Origin: Heterostelium album PN500
Taxonomy: Eukaryota; Evosea; Eumycetozoa; Acytosteliales; Acytosteliaceae
Assembly (NCBI RefSeq): GCF_000004825.1
Contig: NW_008805070.1
Location: 496,001 to 560,000, forward strand
Length of the DNA: 64,000 nt
Reading direction: 5' to 3'
The notes under the pieces are model-generated. The model searched no databases, was not told the origin of the DNA, and saw nothing but the letters and a program-made list of their open reading frames with translations. Positions 33,711-46,900 of this stretch are shown one piece after another. Position 1 is the first letter of the stretch. Every line of letters starts with the position of its first letter. A program made the position numbers and the translations under genes.

Positions 33711-34945
33711 ATGCAAAACCCAATCATCGGAAACGGTCTTCGTCAATACAGTAAGCGTGCCTTCGCCAAGAGAACTCGTCTCTATTTGGCCAAGCAAAAG
33801 AAGGTTACCACTGCCCCAAAGGCTGCCCCAGCCCCAGTTGTCCGTGAAGCTACCATCAAGGGTGGAAAGAAGGTCCAATTGAAGGAAAAGACTGCCAAGT
33901 ACGCCCCAGTCGAGACCTCTGAAGTCCGTGCTGTCGCCCGTCAATACAAGCAATCCCCAGTTGCCCTCCGTAAGACCATCACCCCAGGTACCGTCCTCAT
34001 CATCGTTGCTGGTCGTTACGCCGGAAAGAGAGTCGTCTTCTTGAAGCAACTCACCTCTGGTCTCCTCTTGATCACCGGTATGTATCCCGCATTTGATTGA
34101 TCACCAAATCCATTACATGTTTATATTACTTTTTCGTCTATACATTCTTTCTGTGTTTCACTTTGATGTTAAGGCTGATTAGCATAACTTACACCTGTAG
34201 TGATTAAAATGTAAATTAAATTTCATTTTATTCATTCTATCGTCAAACAAAGCAAATTAGTAATTAATATTATTGCTTTTTTACTTTGCTTTTGATACAT
34301 TATTGTAAACAAATATGCTAATCATCTCGAGAACTATCAAATTATATAAACAATTGATCTATTTTCTTTAATATTATTTAATATTAATGGAAAATGGAAT
34401 CATGTTTAATTATGATACTATCGATTGACTCCCTTCATCGAATAAAAGTGAAATCAAAGAAGAATTAGACAATACAATTAGGTTAGGAATAATATAACAA
34501 TATGAAATTGATCAATCTAAGTATTATTGGATAAAGAATAGTTGATTAGGCTAACATTTGGAAATCAATCAAATAAATAATAATAGGTCCATTCAGACTC
34601 AACGGTGTCCCATTAAGACGTATTGACCAACGTTACGTCATCGCCACCTCCACCAAGGTCAACGTTGCCAACGTCAAGGTCCCAGAGTCAGTCAATGACT
34701 GTTACTTCAAGGCTGAGAAGAAGGCCGCCACCACCAAGAAGGCTGAGGGTGAATTCTTCAAGGATGGTGAAAAGAAGACCACCGAGAAGGCCGCCAAGAA
34801 GCTCCCAGAGGTACGTATTGCCGACCAAAAGGCTGTTGATACTGCCATCCTTGCTGCCCTCAAGGGTCAAAAGGAATTGGTCCTCTACTTGAAGACTGCC
34901 TTCGGTCTCCGTAAGGGTGAATTCCCACACGCTCTCAAGTTCTAA
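33711..34945 (+). CDS. rpl6: 60S ribosomal protein L6 (eL6)
   Basis: Two exons (33711-34077 and 34587-34945) give 241 residues. Diagnostic eL6 text is present: [39 protein letters not shown] and [20 protein letters not shown], ending [10 protein letters not shown]. It is part of the large ribosomal subunit. Codon use is strikingly biased to C-ending codons (GTC, ATC, ACC, AAG, GCC), as expected for a very highly expressed gene and unlike its neighbours. The 509-bp intron is several times longer than most here. It converges with the nitrobindin-like gene, with only 74 bp between stops. Confidence 0.96.
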
Positions 34946-35019
34946 ATTTATTTAATAACAATAAATAAACTTATTTAAATTGATGGATTTTTAAAAACAA
35001 ACATATAGTCTTTATTTGT

Positions 35020-35603
35020 TTATTTCTTTTTAAGATTACTATTTAAATGTTCTACTAAATCTGGATGAGTGGTTGTGGCCATTTCGAAATAGACATTCAT
35101 TTCGTTGCCGTTGGTGATTGTGAAACGACGAGTTGCGTTGGTTACATGCGGTGATTTGGCAGTTGGTGTTCTAGAGATACCAGTCATCTTGAAGAACAAT
35201 GTCTGTTTATCACCGCTATTGTCCAATGTACCTTCGTAATGATCGGCAACACCCGATGATTGAACAACATTCAACTCTATTTTACCTGTTGGTAGCACTC
35301 TAATAAATCCGCTTTCGAAATGCATTAATCCACCATTTGCAACATTATTCGATGTTTGACTATATATATAATAAATAATCAAATTTGCGCTTACAGTTAA
35401 TAAAGTATACAAACAAATAATAAAACAACCAAATAAACATCATACTTGTATTCAATTTGTTTACCATTGAAAGTAAACTTTAAAACCTCTGTGTATTCGA
35501 ATGATTTAATAGTTGGATAGATACCCTTTCCATTTCCGGACCATTCACCATTGATAAATGATAAATCTGTAATCTTTAAGGGAGCTGCTGCGGTTGTTGT
35601 CAT
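35020..35603 (-). CDS. Nitrobindin/THAP4-type heme-binding-like protein
   Basis: Two exons (35603-35446, 35359-35020) give 165 residues. The sequence fits the fatty-acid-binding-like ten-strand barrel of the nitrobindin family: INGEWSGNGKGIYPTI near the start (the conserved GxWxGxGxGxYP motif), YTEVLKFTFNGK, then MHFESGFIRVLP and a C-terminal end with EMATTTHPDL containing the candidate proximal His (THP). Family members bind ferric heme and can handle nitric oxide or peroxynitrite. Function here is inferred from these motifs. Length equals that of stand-alone bacterial and plant members. The intron acceptor TATATATATAG was chosen for frame continuity. Confidence 0.85.
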
Positions 35604-35947
35604 TGCTGAGTTTATCTGAATATAAAGAGAGTGGGTATGCAAATATAATAAATAAATGAATAATGAATTTTTAAAAAAAAATGAATGCATTCGAATGTTA
35701 AAATGGAATATGGAATGTATTGGAAGGGCACTCATTTAACTATCATAAACGTTTGCATATTACACTCATTTTAAATGTTTATTTAAATTATTAAAACTTT
35801 TATTATACATTGCAATATGGTTATAAAGTATAGGATTTGTGTGTACATTTAGTTATTTTTTTAACATTTCTACTCGAAATTACATTATTATATATATTTG
35901 TTTGAATATATTATTACTACTATTGTATATCATTATTATTATAGTTA
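35604..35947. other. AT-rich spacer
   Basis: Promoter side of the nitrobindin-like gene and 3' side of cybA. No gene seen. Confidence 0.6.
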
Positions 35948-36568
35948 TTATCTTTCAAAGTAATCTCCTTTTTCACCCATGATGGCAGATATCAAAAATA
36001 CAATACCAGCAAGACCTAAACTTATTCCACCGATAATAGTTGGTACTTCAAAGAATGTCAAAACACTCAATCTAATTGGATTATAATCGGTAATATTAGT
36101 ACTATGTTAATTGTTATTGTTATTGTTATTGTTATCTATTCTCTTACCCAAGACAAAGAAACGCAGCAACATAATATTGTTGAAAGATTGCTTTTAACTT
36201 TCCTAACCATGGAACGGGCCATAACAATGGTAATAAAACTACACCTACAACACTATAGATATCATCATCATCATCATATTATTATAAATAAATGTTGTCT
36301 GCAGTCTTTCTATTTTTTTGTTTATGAAATACTTACATAGAATAAATACCAACAAACTGTCTTGGATAAATACATGCCATAATACCACCTGCAATCAATA
36401 CTATATATATATAGTTTATAGATACATCTATTAATCATTCATTCATTCATTCGCTCAAATAAAATAATCAATCATGCTATATAGCACAATACGTATGTCT
36501 AATAACCTACTATAACATGCACATATCGCAATCATTGCACCCCAATTCGCTAATTTAAACTTTGCCAT
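35948..36568 (-). CDS. cybA: p22phox, light chain of NADPH oxidase cytochrome b558
   Basis: Four small exons (36568-36511, 36400-36337, 36252-36148, 36101-35948) give 126 residues, so no single open frame reveals it. The N-terminus MAKFKLANWGAM is followed by ILIAGGIMACIYPRQFVGIY and VVGVVLLPLLWPVPW, then after a short loop a C-terminal pair of membrane segments (TIIGGISLGLAGIVFLISAI) and the ending MGEKGDYFER. The order of Gly-rich membrane segments matches p22phox, including the GGI motif and the end of the core (animal RGEQW, here MGEKGDY). p22phox stabilises the Nox catalytic subunit in the membrane for superoxide production. The Pro-rich cytosolic tail of animal p22phox, which docks p47phox, is absent. 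No Nox gene is in the window. Confidence 0.85.
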
Positions 36569-37367
36569 TCTATATCTATATTAATATACTACTATAACTA
36601 CTTTAAAATCCGTTTATTTTGAACTATAAAAAATAAATATTTATTTATTTATACAATAATAATAATAATTAAAACTACACAATGAATCTATAAACTAATT
36701 TAACTAAAATTTAAAAGATTGTGTTTTGTTTATTCGGTGATGACAACAACTGCTAATGGGTTGTGTTTCGCACAATTATTTCAAAAAAAAATTTTCAAAT
36801 GTTTTGGAAATTGAGACCTCTTTGTTTTAATAATAATAATCATAGTTTTATTTATTTGAACATAAAATTTATAATATATTATATTTTAAGAAGTGTAAAG
36901 TATAATTTAAATCAATTATATTTGATATTTTATATTTGATATAATATCCTTAGGATATCTTTTGATATTTCTTTATTTTTATTGCTACTATCTAAAGATA
37001 TTTTTAAATTTGAAGATCCTTTTTTTTTCCGTAATATCAAAGCATTTGAGAATAGTCAATTCCCCTATTTTTTAAATGATTATCATCAGCGAATATAAAA
37101 ATCTCCTTTAAAAGTTAAATAATCTAAATCCCAACACGAAAATCTTTATAAAATTTTGATGACCAGGATTAAAATAAGAAATATCTTGTTTTAATAAAAA
37201 ACAGATTTTTTTTTTCACTAAAGATTTCATAAAGTTTTTGGTGGACAATCTTCAATTTCATGATATTTTAGTTTTTAGTTTTTCATTTGTATTTTCTTTT
37301 TTTACATATTTATTTCATCAGTGTATATCTTTTATGTATAATTAAATAAATATAATAAAATTATAAA
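36569..37367. other. AT-rich spacer between divergent genes
   Basis: Shared upstream region of cybA (minus) and beta-hexosaminidase (plus). Mostly A/T with a cluster of GATATTTT-type repeats at 36920-37010. No gene seen. Confidence 0.6.
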
Positions 37368-39257
37368 ATGAAGATTCAATTATTATATTTGGTAGTTATT
37401 ACCACCGCATTGCTTGGTTGTTTGGTGAGTGGACAACCAACTGTTGTACCACAACCACAATCCTACCAATCGGGTAGTGTTTCCGTGTTGTTGAACGACA
37501 AGCAATTCTCGATTGAACCATCGATCAATTCTGCCACTTTCAATGTCGCAGTCAAGCGTTATTCCAGTATGTTTTTCCAATTCGGTGATACCACTCCCTA
37601 CTTTGAAAAAGGCACGGGTGCCTCTGGACTCAATACTCTTAACATCACAATCGAGTCGACCAGCGAAGATCTCTACATGGGTGTCGACGAGAGCTATTCG
37701 ATCACTGCCACCTCAAGCGAACTCTCTATCAGCGCAAAGACCATCTACGGTGCCATGAGAGGTTTGGAAACCTTTTCACAACTGATCATCTACGATCAAT
37801 CTTCAAAAACCTACTCCATTCCAAACACACCAATCGCCATCAATGATTACCCACGTTTCCCATGGAGAGGTTTCATGATTGATACTGGTAATTATAATTT
37901 AAATATCAATGATATATTAATATGATAATCTTACTAATTGGTTGGTGGTACTCACATTTTCTAAATGTTTTTTTTAGCTCGTCATTGGTATCCACCTAGT
38001 TTTATATTACATATTATTGACACTCTTGGATATAATAAATTCAATGTATTACATTGGCATTTGGTAAGTAGTAGTTATAAATATAAATGCATTTATACTT
38101 TAGTGGTTTATTAATTTTATAAAATTCTTTCTCTTGAAAACAATTATATCAGTCTGATGCTCAATCATTCCCAGTAGAATCAAAAATCTATCCAAATTTA
38201 ACATTGGGTGCATTCAATCCACTTGCTGTTTTCTCTCATGAGCAGATCGAAGAAATCGTTGCCTATGCCAAGACATACGGAATTCGTGTGATTCCAGAGT
38301 TTGATTTGCCGGGACATGCTGCAGGTTGGGGTATTGGTTACCCAGATTTGCTAGCGCAATGTCCAGGATATGCCTATAACATCAACAACATTGCCCTTGA
38401 CATTGCCTCTGAGGGTACCTATGATTTCTTGAGAAACTTCTTTACAGAGATGACCCAGTTATTCCCAGATGCCTATTTCCATACTGGTGGAGACGAAGTC
38501 GTTTTCGGTTGTTGGACTGCCGATCCAGCCATTCAAAGTTGGATGAACAAGATGGGATTCTCAACATCCGTTGCATTCGAATACTTTGAGAATCAAATGG
38601 ACGATATTCTCATTCCACTCAATCGTACAAAGATCACTTGGAACGATCCATTCGAAGCCGGTGTCAAGCTCGGACCCGACACTCTTATTCAAATTTGGAA
38701 TAGTGCAACCATCACCCAACAAGTCTTGGAAGCCGGTTACAAAGCATTGGTTTCTTTCGCATGGTAACTATTTAATGATATTATTACTATTATTACTATG
38801 ATTAACAATAATAACAACAATCAATTATCATAGGTATCTAGACCAACAGGTTCCAATGGGAAACACCTACTATGAGTTTGAGGACACCTGGAAGACATTC
38901 TACTCGAACGATCCACTCAATGGAATTACAACCAACGCACAGAACCTCCTCGGTGGAGAAGCCGCAATGTGGAGTGAACAAGTCAGTCAGATGTCTTGGG
39001 ACGTCAGAGTTTGGCCACGTTCTTTGGCTATTGCCGAACGTCTTTGGTCCGCTGAGAGTGTTACCGATATCACCTCGGCCATTCCACGTTTCGACAAGCA
39101 ATCTTGTTCGATGGCCATTCGTGGTGTCAACTCAGGACCACTTCAATCCGATTTCTGTCTCTTACCAATCTATCTTTACCCAACTGGTATCGATGGCAAA
39201 ACTCAAGTATCCAACAGATTACCAAAGCAACTTATTAAACAAATTTTAAAAAAATAA
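37368..39257 (+). CDS. Beta-hexosaminidase (GH20)
   Basis: Four exons (37368-37887, 37978-38063, 38153-38763, 38834-39257) give 546 residues. A signal peptide (MKIQLLYLVVITTALLGCL, cut near SGQ) is followed by the N-terminal zincin-like domain and the GH20 barrel: FPWRGFMIDTARHWYPP, NVLHWHLSDAQSFP, IPEFDLPGHAAGW, the catalytic Asp-Glu pair in YFHTGGDEVVFGCW, and QIWNSA, GGEAAMWSE. It removes terminal GlcNAc or GalNAc in lysosomes or outside the cell. D. discoideum has several (nag genes) and the orthologue cannot be picked. Codon use is biased to C-ending codons, suggesting strong expression. Confidence 0.95.
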
Positions 39258-39645
39258 AAGTTTTCGATAGAAGATTTAGTTATGAAATCTAGAGATCTAA
39301 ATAAAATAACAAATATCTTTATTTAGTTGAAAGAAGAGTTCATACAATACAATACACTCATGAGTGTTGGTGAGTTAATGATAAATATTTTCTAATAAAT
39401 TGAAATTTACTCGACACATTCTATATATTCTATCTGTTTTTAATTATAAATTAACCGTCAAAAACGTAATGAGTGTTAATACATACATGTAATATGTATT
39501 GCAAGTTGTGTCGTGTAGGTGCAACAAAAAGAAACATCACACAGAAAACAAAAAATAATTGGTTTACCATCTTTTTTTATCACCAATACTCAAATTAAAA
39601 GCATTAGTTTTGTTGATTATAGAATATGCACAGATAGATCGATAG
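39258..39645. other. AT-rich spacer
   Basis: Between two genes on the same strand. It holds the hexosaminidase 3' end (AATAAAAT near 39300) and the start region of TERT. Nothing else seen. Confidence 0.6.
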
Positions 39646-41262
39646 ATGAATGATGAAGAAGAATCAGATTTTGAATTTGATTTTGATTATAATATAGATA
39701 ATAATATTAATAGTTCAAGTTTCATAGCTACTTTAAATAATAACAACAATAATGTTGATGATAATAGTATTAGTAGTAGTAATAGTTTAGTATTACCTAA
39801 TCAGCTAGGTAAAAGAAGTAGAGATGATGATGATGATGATGACTATGCCGATATTTTCAATGATCTAGATAGTTTTCAGTTAGAAACAGACAATGTAAAT
39901 GTTCCTCAGATATCAAACACAACAGCTTCACTAGCACTTACTGCTGCTGATAATAAGAAAAAGAAAAAGAGAAAGAGATATAAAAAGAAAAAAAAAGATA
40001 ACAACATCAGCAATCTTAACAATCAAAATCAAAATAATAGTATTGGTAGTAGTAATAATAATAATAGTAATAATAGTGAAGAAATACACACGAAACATCT
40101 TTTATATTCAAGTTCAACAAAGAATAAATGTAAGTAATAATTATAGTTATAGTATGATAGTTACATGTAATTTAATAAGTTGATTTCATTTCAATATTAG
40201 ATTGGAGATGTAATGATAAGAAAGATGTTAGAGTTTTGATGAATAGGATGTTTAACTCCAAGGTTGGACAATGTCTGTTTAGTCCAGAGGGTTTTAAGCG
40301 ACCATCGAATATCAATGAACTCAATATGAAGAAAGAGATAATGGTTCAATTCCCATTGGTTCAGAGGATGCTCTTCAAATTAAAGTCAACTCCATATTCT
40401 TTGATTTTAGATAATCTAATTAGAGAGAAAAGACAATACGATGTATTTAAATACAATAGAAATAGACAAAATAATAATATCACTAGTGATGAAGAGGAGG
40501 AAGAAGAAGATGATGATGATGATGAAATTGCAGTTAGTGACAATGAAATGGATAGTAACAACAACAATAATAATAGTGGTTTTAATGTTACTACATGTAA
40601 TGTTGGTGGATATTCACAATTGAATTTGGAGGATCTTATCAAAGGAAAGGACATTGAAGTTCATTATATCTATAGATTCATATTGACTATAATCAATAAT
40701 ATACTACCTCCTAAACAGATTTGGAGATCTCCTTCAAATTCAACAGCAACAACAAACATTACAACCGTTACAACTACCACTACAACAACAGCAACAACTA
40801 CGAATGTTGTTAGCAACAAGAAACAATTTGAAAAAGAACTTTTAAATTATTTAAAGTCAAAAACATATCATTACATTAACTTTGATCAATTAGTTAATAG
40901 GTTTAATGTAAATATTATCTATAGATAAATATATAGATATGATACTATAAATTGATACTAATCTAATTGTTTAACCACTATAATTAGGTGAATGAATTCA
41001 TTATACCAAAGATTAAATATCTAAGATCATTCTTATGGTGGATGTTTGATGATATGATTCCAACTTTGGTTACCAAACATTTCTATTGTACAGAGACTGC
41101 ACAATCGAGAATCTCACATGTTTATTTCCTGATGAATGAATGGAATAGTTTATCATCCACTCAATTAAAATCATTAAAGAAATCAAATTATAAATTATTA
41201 TTAAATAATGTATGTAATAGGTTGTTGATAACGGAATTGATCAAATTAACAAGAGAGAATAC

Positions 41263-41310
<48 letters not shown>

Positions 41311-43267
41311 GGAATTAGCATCATATATTGAATCAAGAAGAACAGGACTGTCACATCTTAGATTTCTACCAAAAGAGAAATCATTGAGACCAATTGCTAA
41401 TCTTGGAAAGTCTGCTACCAAGGCAACAATCATCACAAACAACGGTACAACTCTTACGCATAGGAATTTTAAATTATCAAGTAACTCAACTATGGTTGAT
41501 TATTTCCCTATTTTAAAGTATGAAATGGTATGTATACTATTTATTATACTATATAAATATAAATATTAATAACATCTTTAAATAGAATAAGAATCAAAAG
41601 TTATTGGGATCTACAGTTACTAGTAGAACTGATTTCTATCACAAGTTTAAAGAAATTAAACCAAAGTTACTATCACTTGCCATGAGAGGTGTAAAGATTC
41701 ATATAATGTCAATAGATATCAACAAGTGTTTCGATTCATTGATGCAATCGAAATTGATACAAATATTAGATGAGAATGTATTTGTAAATGTAAGTAATAC
41801 AAAAATGATATTAAGAATATTCTATTAATAAAAGCTATTATTATAGGATAAATATATTATATCAAATGTTAGAATACAATTTAAAGTTAAGAATAGACGT
41901 AGAATAATAACGTTGGCGTATGCAGAGAACGATAGAGCTGATTTCGATGCGATGTTGGTTCGTATTAGAAGTCAGTTGAATGTCGCTAGCGTTGTGGAGA
42001 ATAAGAAGGATATGAGAGAGATTGGCAGACAAGAGGTGCTAGAGGTGTTTGACGAGTTGATATGTGAGCACATTCTAAAGTATGGCGAGGATTACTACTT
42101 GCAGACGAAGGGCATTGCTCAGGGTGCAAAGAGTTCCACCAAGTTGTGCGAGCTGGAACTTGGTGATCTCGACAACCAGCTGCTAATGCCACGCCTGTTG
42201 GATAACAACCCGAATGCATTCAATGCACTGGTTCGCTTCGTCGATGATTACATCTACTTTACCGACAGTCCGAGTAACACAGAGCGTTTCATCGATGTCT
42301 TTACTAATGAGACACCCGCTCTCTATGGTGTCAAGTCAAACAACCAGAAGACCAAACAGTTCCTTCACGATTTTGGCAAAGCAAAGGGTATCGTTGAGTT
42401 GGACGGTAAATACATGCCGTGGTGTGGATTACTTATCAACGTTGAATCATTTGAAATCCTATATGACTATTCAAAGTATTCAGGAAAGAGTATGTTTTGT
42501 TTTTTTTAGTAACCGCTAAATTATAACTAATTAATTAATCTAATCATATCATTATCATTTAGAGCTTATTAATGAATTGACATTTCCAGCAATGGGAAGA
42601 TTAACATTACAACAAAGATTATTAAACTTTCTAAACTCTCAAGTCAAAGCAAAGTTGTATGTATAAATTACAATGATTAAATTAATCATTTTACAAATTA
42701 AATTAAATTAAAATTGATTGATGGGTTTTATTAATATATTATTATTGATTTCAGAGATATACTATTCATTGATCCCACTTTAAATCTATATTCAACAGTA
42801 CTAATTAATATTTATAGAGGTTATCAATACTTGGCAATGGCATTTTGTTGTTGGATAAAGAAATATTATAGTACGATTGCACTTTTAGATTTTGAAAAGG
42901 TTAAAATCTTTAAAGGTTCGTTTGTATTTTATTTGCTTTGGCAATGATTATCTATTTCCTATTAGATTATTAATATTTTATTTTATTTATTTTAGATGTT
43001 TTGGTTTTATTTACATTTAATTCATATAGGTTTATCAAAAGAAAGGTTAGTGATATCCCATTAAAGTTCAATGACTTTAAATGGATCGTTTACACAGCAT
43101 TCCATTTGATAATGTCAAAGAAAACCGGTTTCCCCATAATCAACATGTTAAGAAACAAACTCTCTATACTCTTACGATCAATCACATCATTCAAGATTAT
43201 CTCTACCAATCTAAAGTTTCTATTGAATCCAAATCTATCTCTAGATTTAGCAATGATAAAATACTAA
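39646..43267 (+). CDS. tert: Telomerase reverse transcriptase
   Basis: Nine exons (39646-40129, 40201-40907, 40988-41209, 41312-41527, 41586-41789, 41847-42489, 42563-42656, 42755-42915, 42996-43267) give 1000 residues. It is the catalytic subunit that extends chromosome ends on an RNA template. Motif T (TKHFYCTETAQSR, about residue 430), motif 2 (LRFLPKEKSLRPIANL), motif A (SIDINKCFDSL), B' (KGIAQGAKSSTKLCELELG), C (VRFVDDYIYF) and E (MPWCGLLIN) are in TERT order; motif T and motif E WCGLL separate it from retroelement enzymes. The first 160 residues are Asn/Ser/Asp-rich with a basic KKKKKRKRYKKKKK cluster, probably nuclear targeting; I see no clear TEN domain. The intron at 41210-41311 ends in a long (TAT)n run, and its 5' part reads as open frame, so that boundary is the least certain. 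Confidence 0.92.
41262..41310. repeat. (TAT)n tract in a TERT intron
   Basis: About 16 TAT units directly precede the AG acceptor at 41310-41311. If the intron is not removed, the frame reads poly-Tyr into a stop. Confidence 0.85.
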
Positions 43268-43914
43268 ATAAATCAATTTGATTATCAAAACATGATGTCA
43301 ACACAATTATTTTGTTCTGGCGCCCAAATTCAAAACTCTGTTGATATCTCTAACTTCAATTTTTTTTTTTTTCGCAGTTTAATTAATCTGTAATAATGTG
43401 CTACTATGTAAGTTACAGTGAAATTTTTTGATAGTAATAACAATAGTGTTAATAATTTTATAATGACAACACTGTATTTTAATCAACTATAAACAAACAA
43501 ATGTGTTGGTGGTGTAGTGTACTTATACCACCCTTGTATACAAAAAAACAAAAAAAATAAAATAAACAAACACATATAAAAATAAATAACAAAATGAAAA
43601 ACAAACATGGAAATGAAATTTGTAAATTATATATCATTATTAAATTTCATTAGATATAAAATAGTTAATAATCTGATATTGTCATTTTTATTATTATTTA
43701 TTTTTTATTTTTTTTTTTGTCAATCTATAATAAATAATCTTTGTTGTTTTTTTTCAAATCTCAATTCGATTTTTTCCATCTACTAACTAAATATCAAAGT
43801 TTTAGTATAATATTTAAATTTAATTTAAATTTATTTTTATTTTTAAATAAAAATATAATTGAAATTGAATTGGATATTAATTTTATGACTTTTAATATTT
43901 AGAAATTTTTAATA
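43268..43914. other. AT-rich spacer
   Basis: Between TERT and alpha-mannosidase, same strand. Very A/T-rich with T runs near 43700 and 43750; no gene seen. Confidence 0.6.
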
Positions 43915-46900
43915 ATGTCTAAATTTATAAGCAAATCGAAATTTTGGTTTGCTTTATTTTCAATTTTTTTTATATATATCAATATCATTAATGGATTGGA
44001 TGAGGTTTCTGAACAAGAAAATCAATATCCCGGTGCGCCTGGAGTGAATCCCCAAAAAGGATTTATGGTTCATATAGTTTGCCATTCTCATGATGATTCA
44101 GGTTGGTTAGACACAATAGATGTAAATATATATAAATAAATTATTTGAGAAAGAGATTTTAATTTTATATACAATAAAAATAAATAGGGATATTATAACA
44201 CTAGAGTAGATAATATCATTTCTACTGTAACTGAAGCTATGATTGCCAATCCAAATAGAAAATTTGTTTGGTCTGAAATGTAAATATATATTATCTTTAT
44301 AAAATATTCTGTTTAACTTATAATTATAATTATTTTTTCTTAGTGGTTTTCTTACAAAGTGGTGGGCAAGAAACCCTGCCTTTAGAGATAAATTCCAAAA
44401 ATTAGTTAATGAATCCCAAATGGAGTTTGTTAATGGTGGATGGGTAATGAGTGATGAAGCATGTACTTCTGCTGAAGCATTCATTGATAATCTTGAAGAA
44501 GGAAATCGATTTATTAAAGAACAATTTGGTGAAAGATTTCTTCCAATGAGGTTAGTTAAAATATATTTTGTAATTTTTTTATCTAAGAAAATCTAATATC
44601 ATTTTTTTAAAAGTGGCTGGCAAATTGATCCATTTGGACATGCATCAAAGACAGCTGCACTTGAAGCCATGGACAATTACAAGAATATCATTCTGCATCG
44701 TATCACAACAGATCTAAGAGATGAACTTGGAAGAAAGAAAGATTTGGAATTCATATGGAGAGGATCACATGGCAATAACTCTGAGATATTTACACATGTT
44801 CTTGATGATCCGTATTGGTTTCCAGACTTTAACTTAGATGAACCAATGGGTACCGTTGATGATAATGTCCAAAGATTGGTATTTGATTTAAAACATACTA
44901 TTATAAGGAGAAGAGATCACTACAAATCACCACACATTCTTGTGCTTATTGGAGGTGATTTCAAGTACAATAATGCCCAAACCGCTTTTGAAATTATCGA
45001 TAAAACCATAGGTATTTTTAAATTCATTATATATTTATAAAAAAACTTATTGTTTTTCTTTCCTAGATAATCTAAATTTGAATACCGTTGAATTTAATGT
45101 AAAGTACAGTACTATGGGAAATTATTTTAGCGATGTCAGAAAATGGTTCCGTCAAACAGGTACACCAATCAAACACCAATATTCCAACACTGACTTTATG
45201 CCATACATTGAAAACAATATAGGAGATAATTGGGTTGTATGTAGGATTTATTATTTTTAGTTTTATTATATATTTATACATTTTTTATTTAGGGATACTA
45301 TACAACTAATCCAATTTTTAAAAGAGAAAGTAGAAGACTTACATCTCTCCAAAGATTGGGAGAATTGATTAATACCCAAACCGGTGCAAATATTGAAAGT
45401 CAATTAAGGGACACCATGAGAGTATGTTTAATGGATACGAAATAATGAATCTTTATTAATTTTAAAATTTTTTAGAATTCTTCTTTTATCCAACATCATG
45501 ACGCAATAACTGGTACTCACTTGGTACATGTAGGAGTGGACTATATGAATAGAATGCAGTATGCTATTGCCAAACTTGGGGAATCTATTGCAACTTCAAC
45601 CAATCTTTTAGCAATGAAATCCAATAAAATGAATTCGATTACCCACTCAGATACCGATTCTTTACCATTGGTTTTCTTCAATCCTCTTGGTTGGAACAGA
45701 AAAGAAGTAAAGATGATTTCAATGTTTACAACATATAATCCTGGTTACTGTCCATTTGCTGTTTTCGAAGAAGATTCTCAAATTCCAATTGAATGTACAA
45801 TTAGTTCGATTGGTGTAGAAAATTTTAACTGGACTATAGCCTTTGTCATTGATATCCAAGCATTATCATACAAAGTCTTTAAAATTCAAACGATTGGAAA
45901 CGAAAGTCCTTTCTCTAAATTGCTAACTGAACAAAAGATACCAGGTTTAAGTATGAATTATAATTAATCAATTCTTTTAAAATCATAATATTAATATAAT
46001 TTTCAAAATAGAAATATTAGAAAATAACTATATCAAAGTTGAATTAACTGATAAAGGTTTTATTAATAGTATATCTGAAAAAAATGGAGTTTCACATAAT
46101 ATTCTTCAAAAGGTATTAATTTTTACTTTAATTTTCTTTTATTATTTTATTATTTTATTAATATTTGAGTTCAATTAGATAATGAGATATCGTACATCAT
46201 ATAGAAATGGAGCATATATATTTAGAGCAAATGGACCTGCAGTAGAGGAAAATCTTAATTTTTCATTGACAACTTTCATTTTGGGTAACATTTACAGTCA
46301 AGTAAGGATCAAGTTTAATCAAGATGAAGTGGTCATTAGATTGTACAACACTGGTTCGAAAATATATGATGAAAACGTTGATATCAGCTATACTCTTCCA
46401 GATTGTGATAATACTGACAGAATCGTTAGATTCCAGACTGATATCAATGGTAGTTTCTATTCTGACGATGGATTCGAATTAAGAGAGCGAGCTGTTTACA
46501 ATACAACCGGTCCAATCGATAGAGCATACGTTCCATCGGTTACAACTGCTTTATTGATGGATCCAAATAGTGGTGTTGGTTTTGTGGTAAATATTTAAAA
46601 TCTATTTTAACATGTGTTTACCTTTGTTTAGGTTGTCTAATAATATTTTTCATTTTAAAATAATATCAAGTGTAATAGTGATAGAAGTAAAGGAGCAGCT
46701 GCCATTTACGAAGGAAATATTGAATTTGGAATTACAAGAAGTTCATATTACGATGATTCAAAGGGTCTCAGCTATCCATCGATGCCAAAGAAGACGACCA
46801 CTGTCAATCACAGATGCAGATTGGATCGAGATCCACTCAACTACAAAGGACAAAATTATAGATTTAATGAGCCAATCTATCAGGTCCAACAAAATATGGT

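Noticed and set aside
35397-35735. Minus-strand 112-codon frame starting MSALPIHS
   Set aside because: It includes the first exon of the nitrobindin-like gene but its own start lies in AT-rich upstream DNA; the ATG at 35603 gives the family-like N-terminus.
39646-43267. Reverse transcriptase motifs as a sign of a retroelement
   Set aside because: Motif T, the WCGLL form of motif E, many introns and single-copy context identify host telomerase. No element ends, integrase or capsid parts are nearby.
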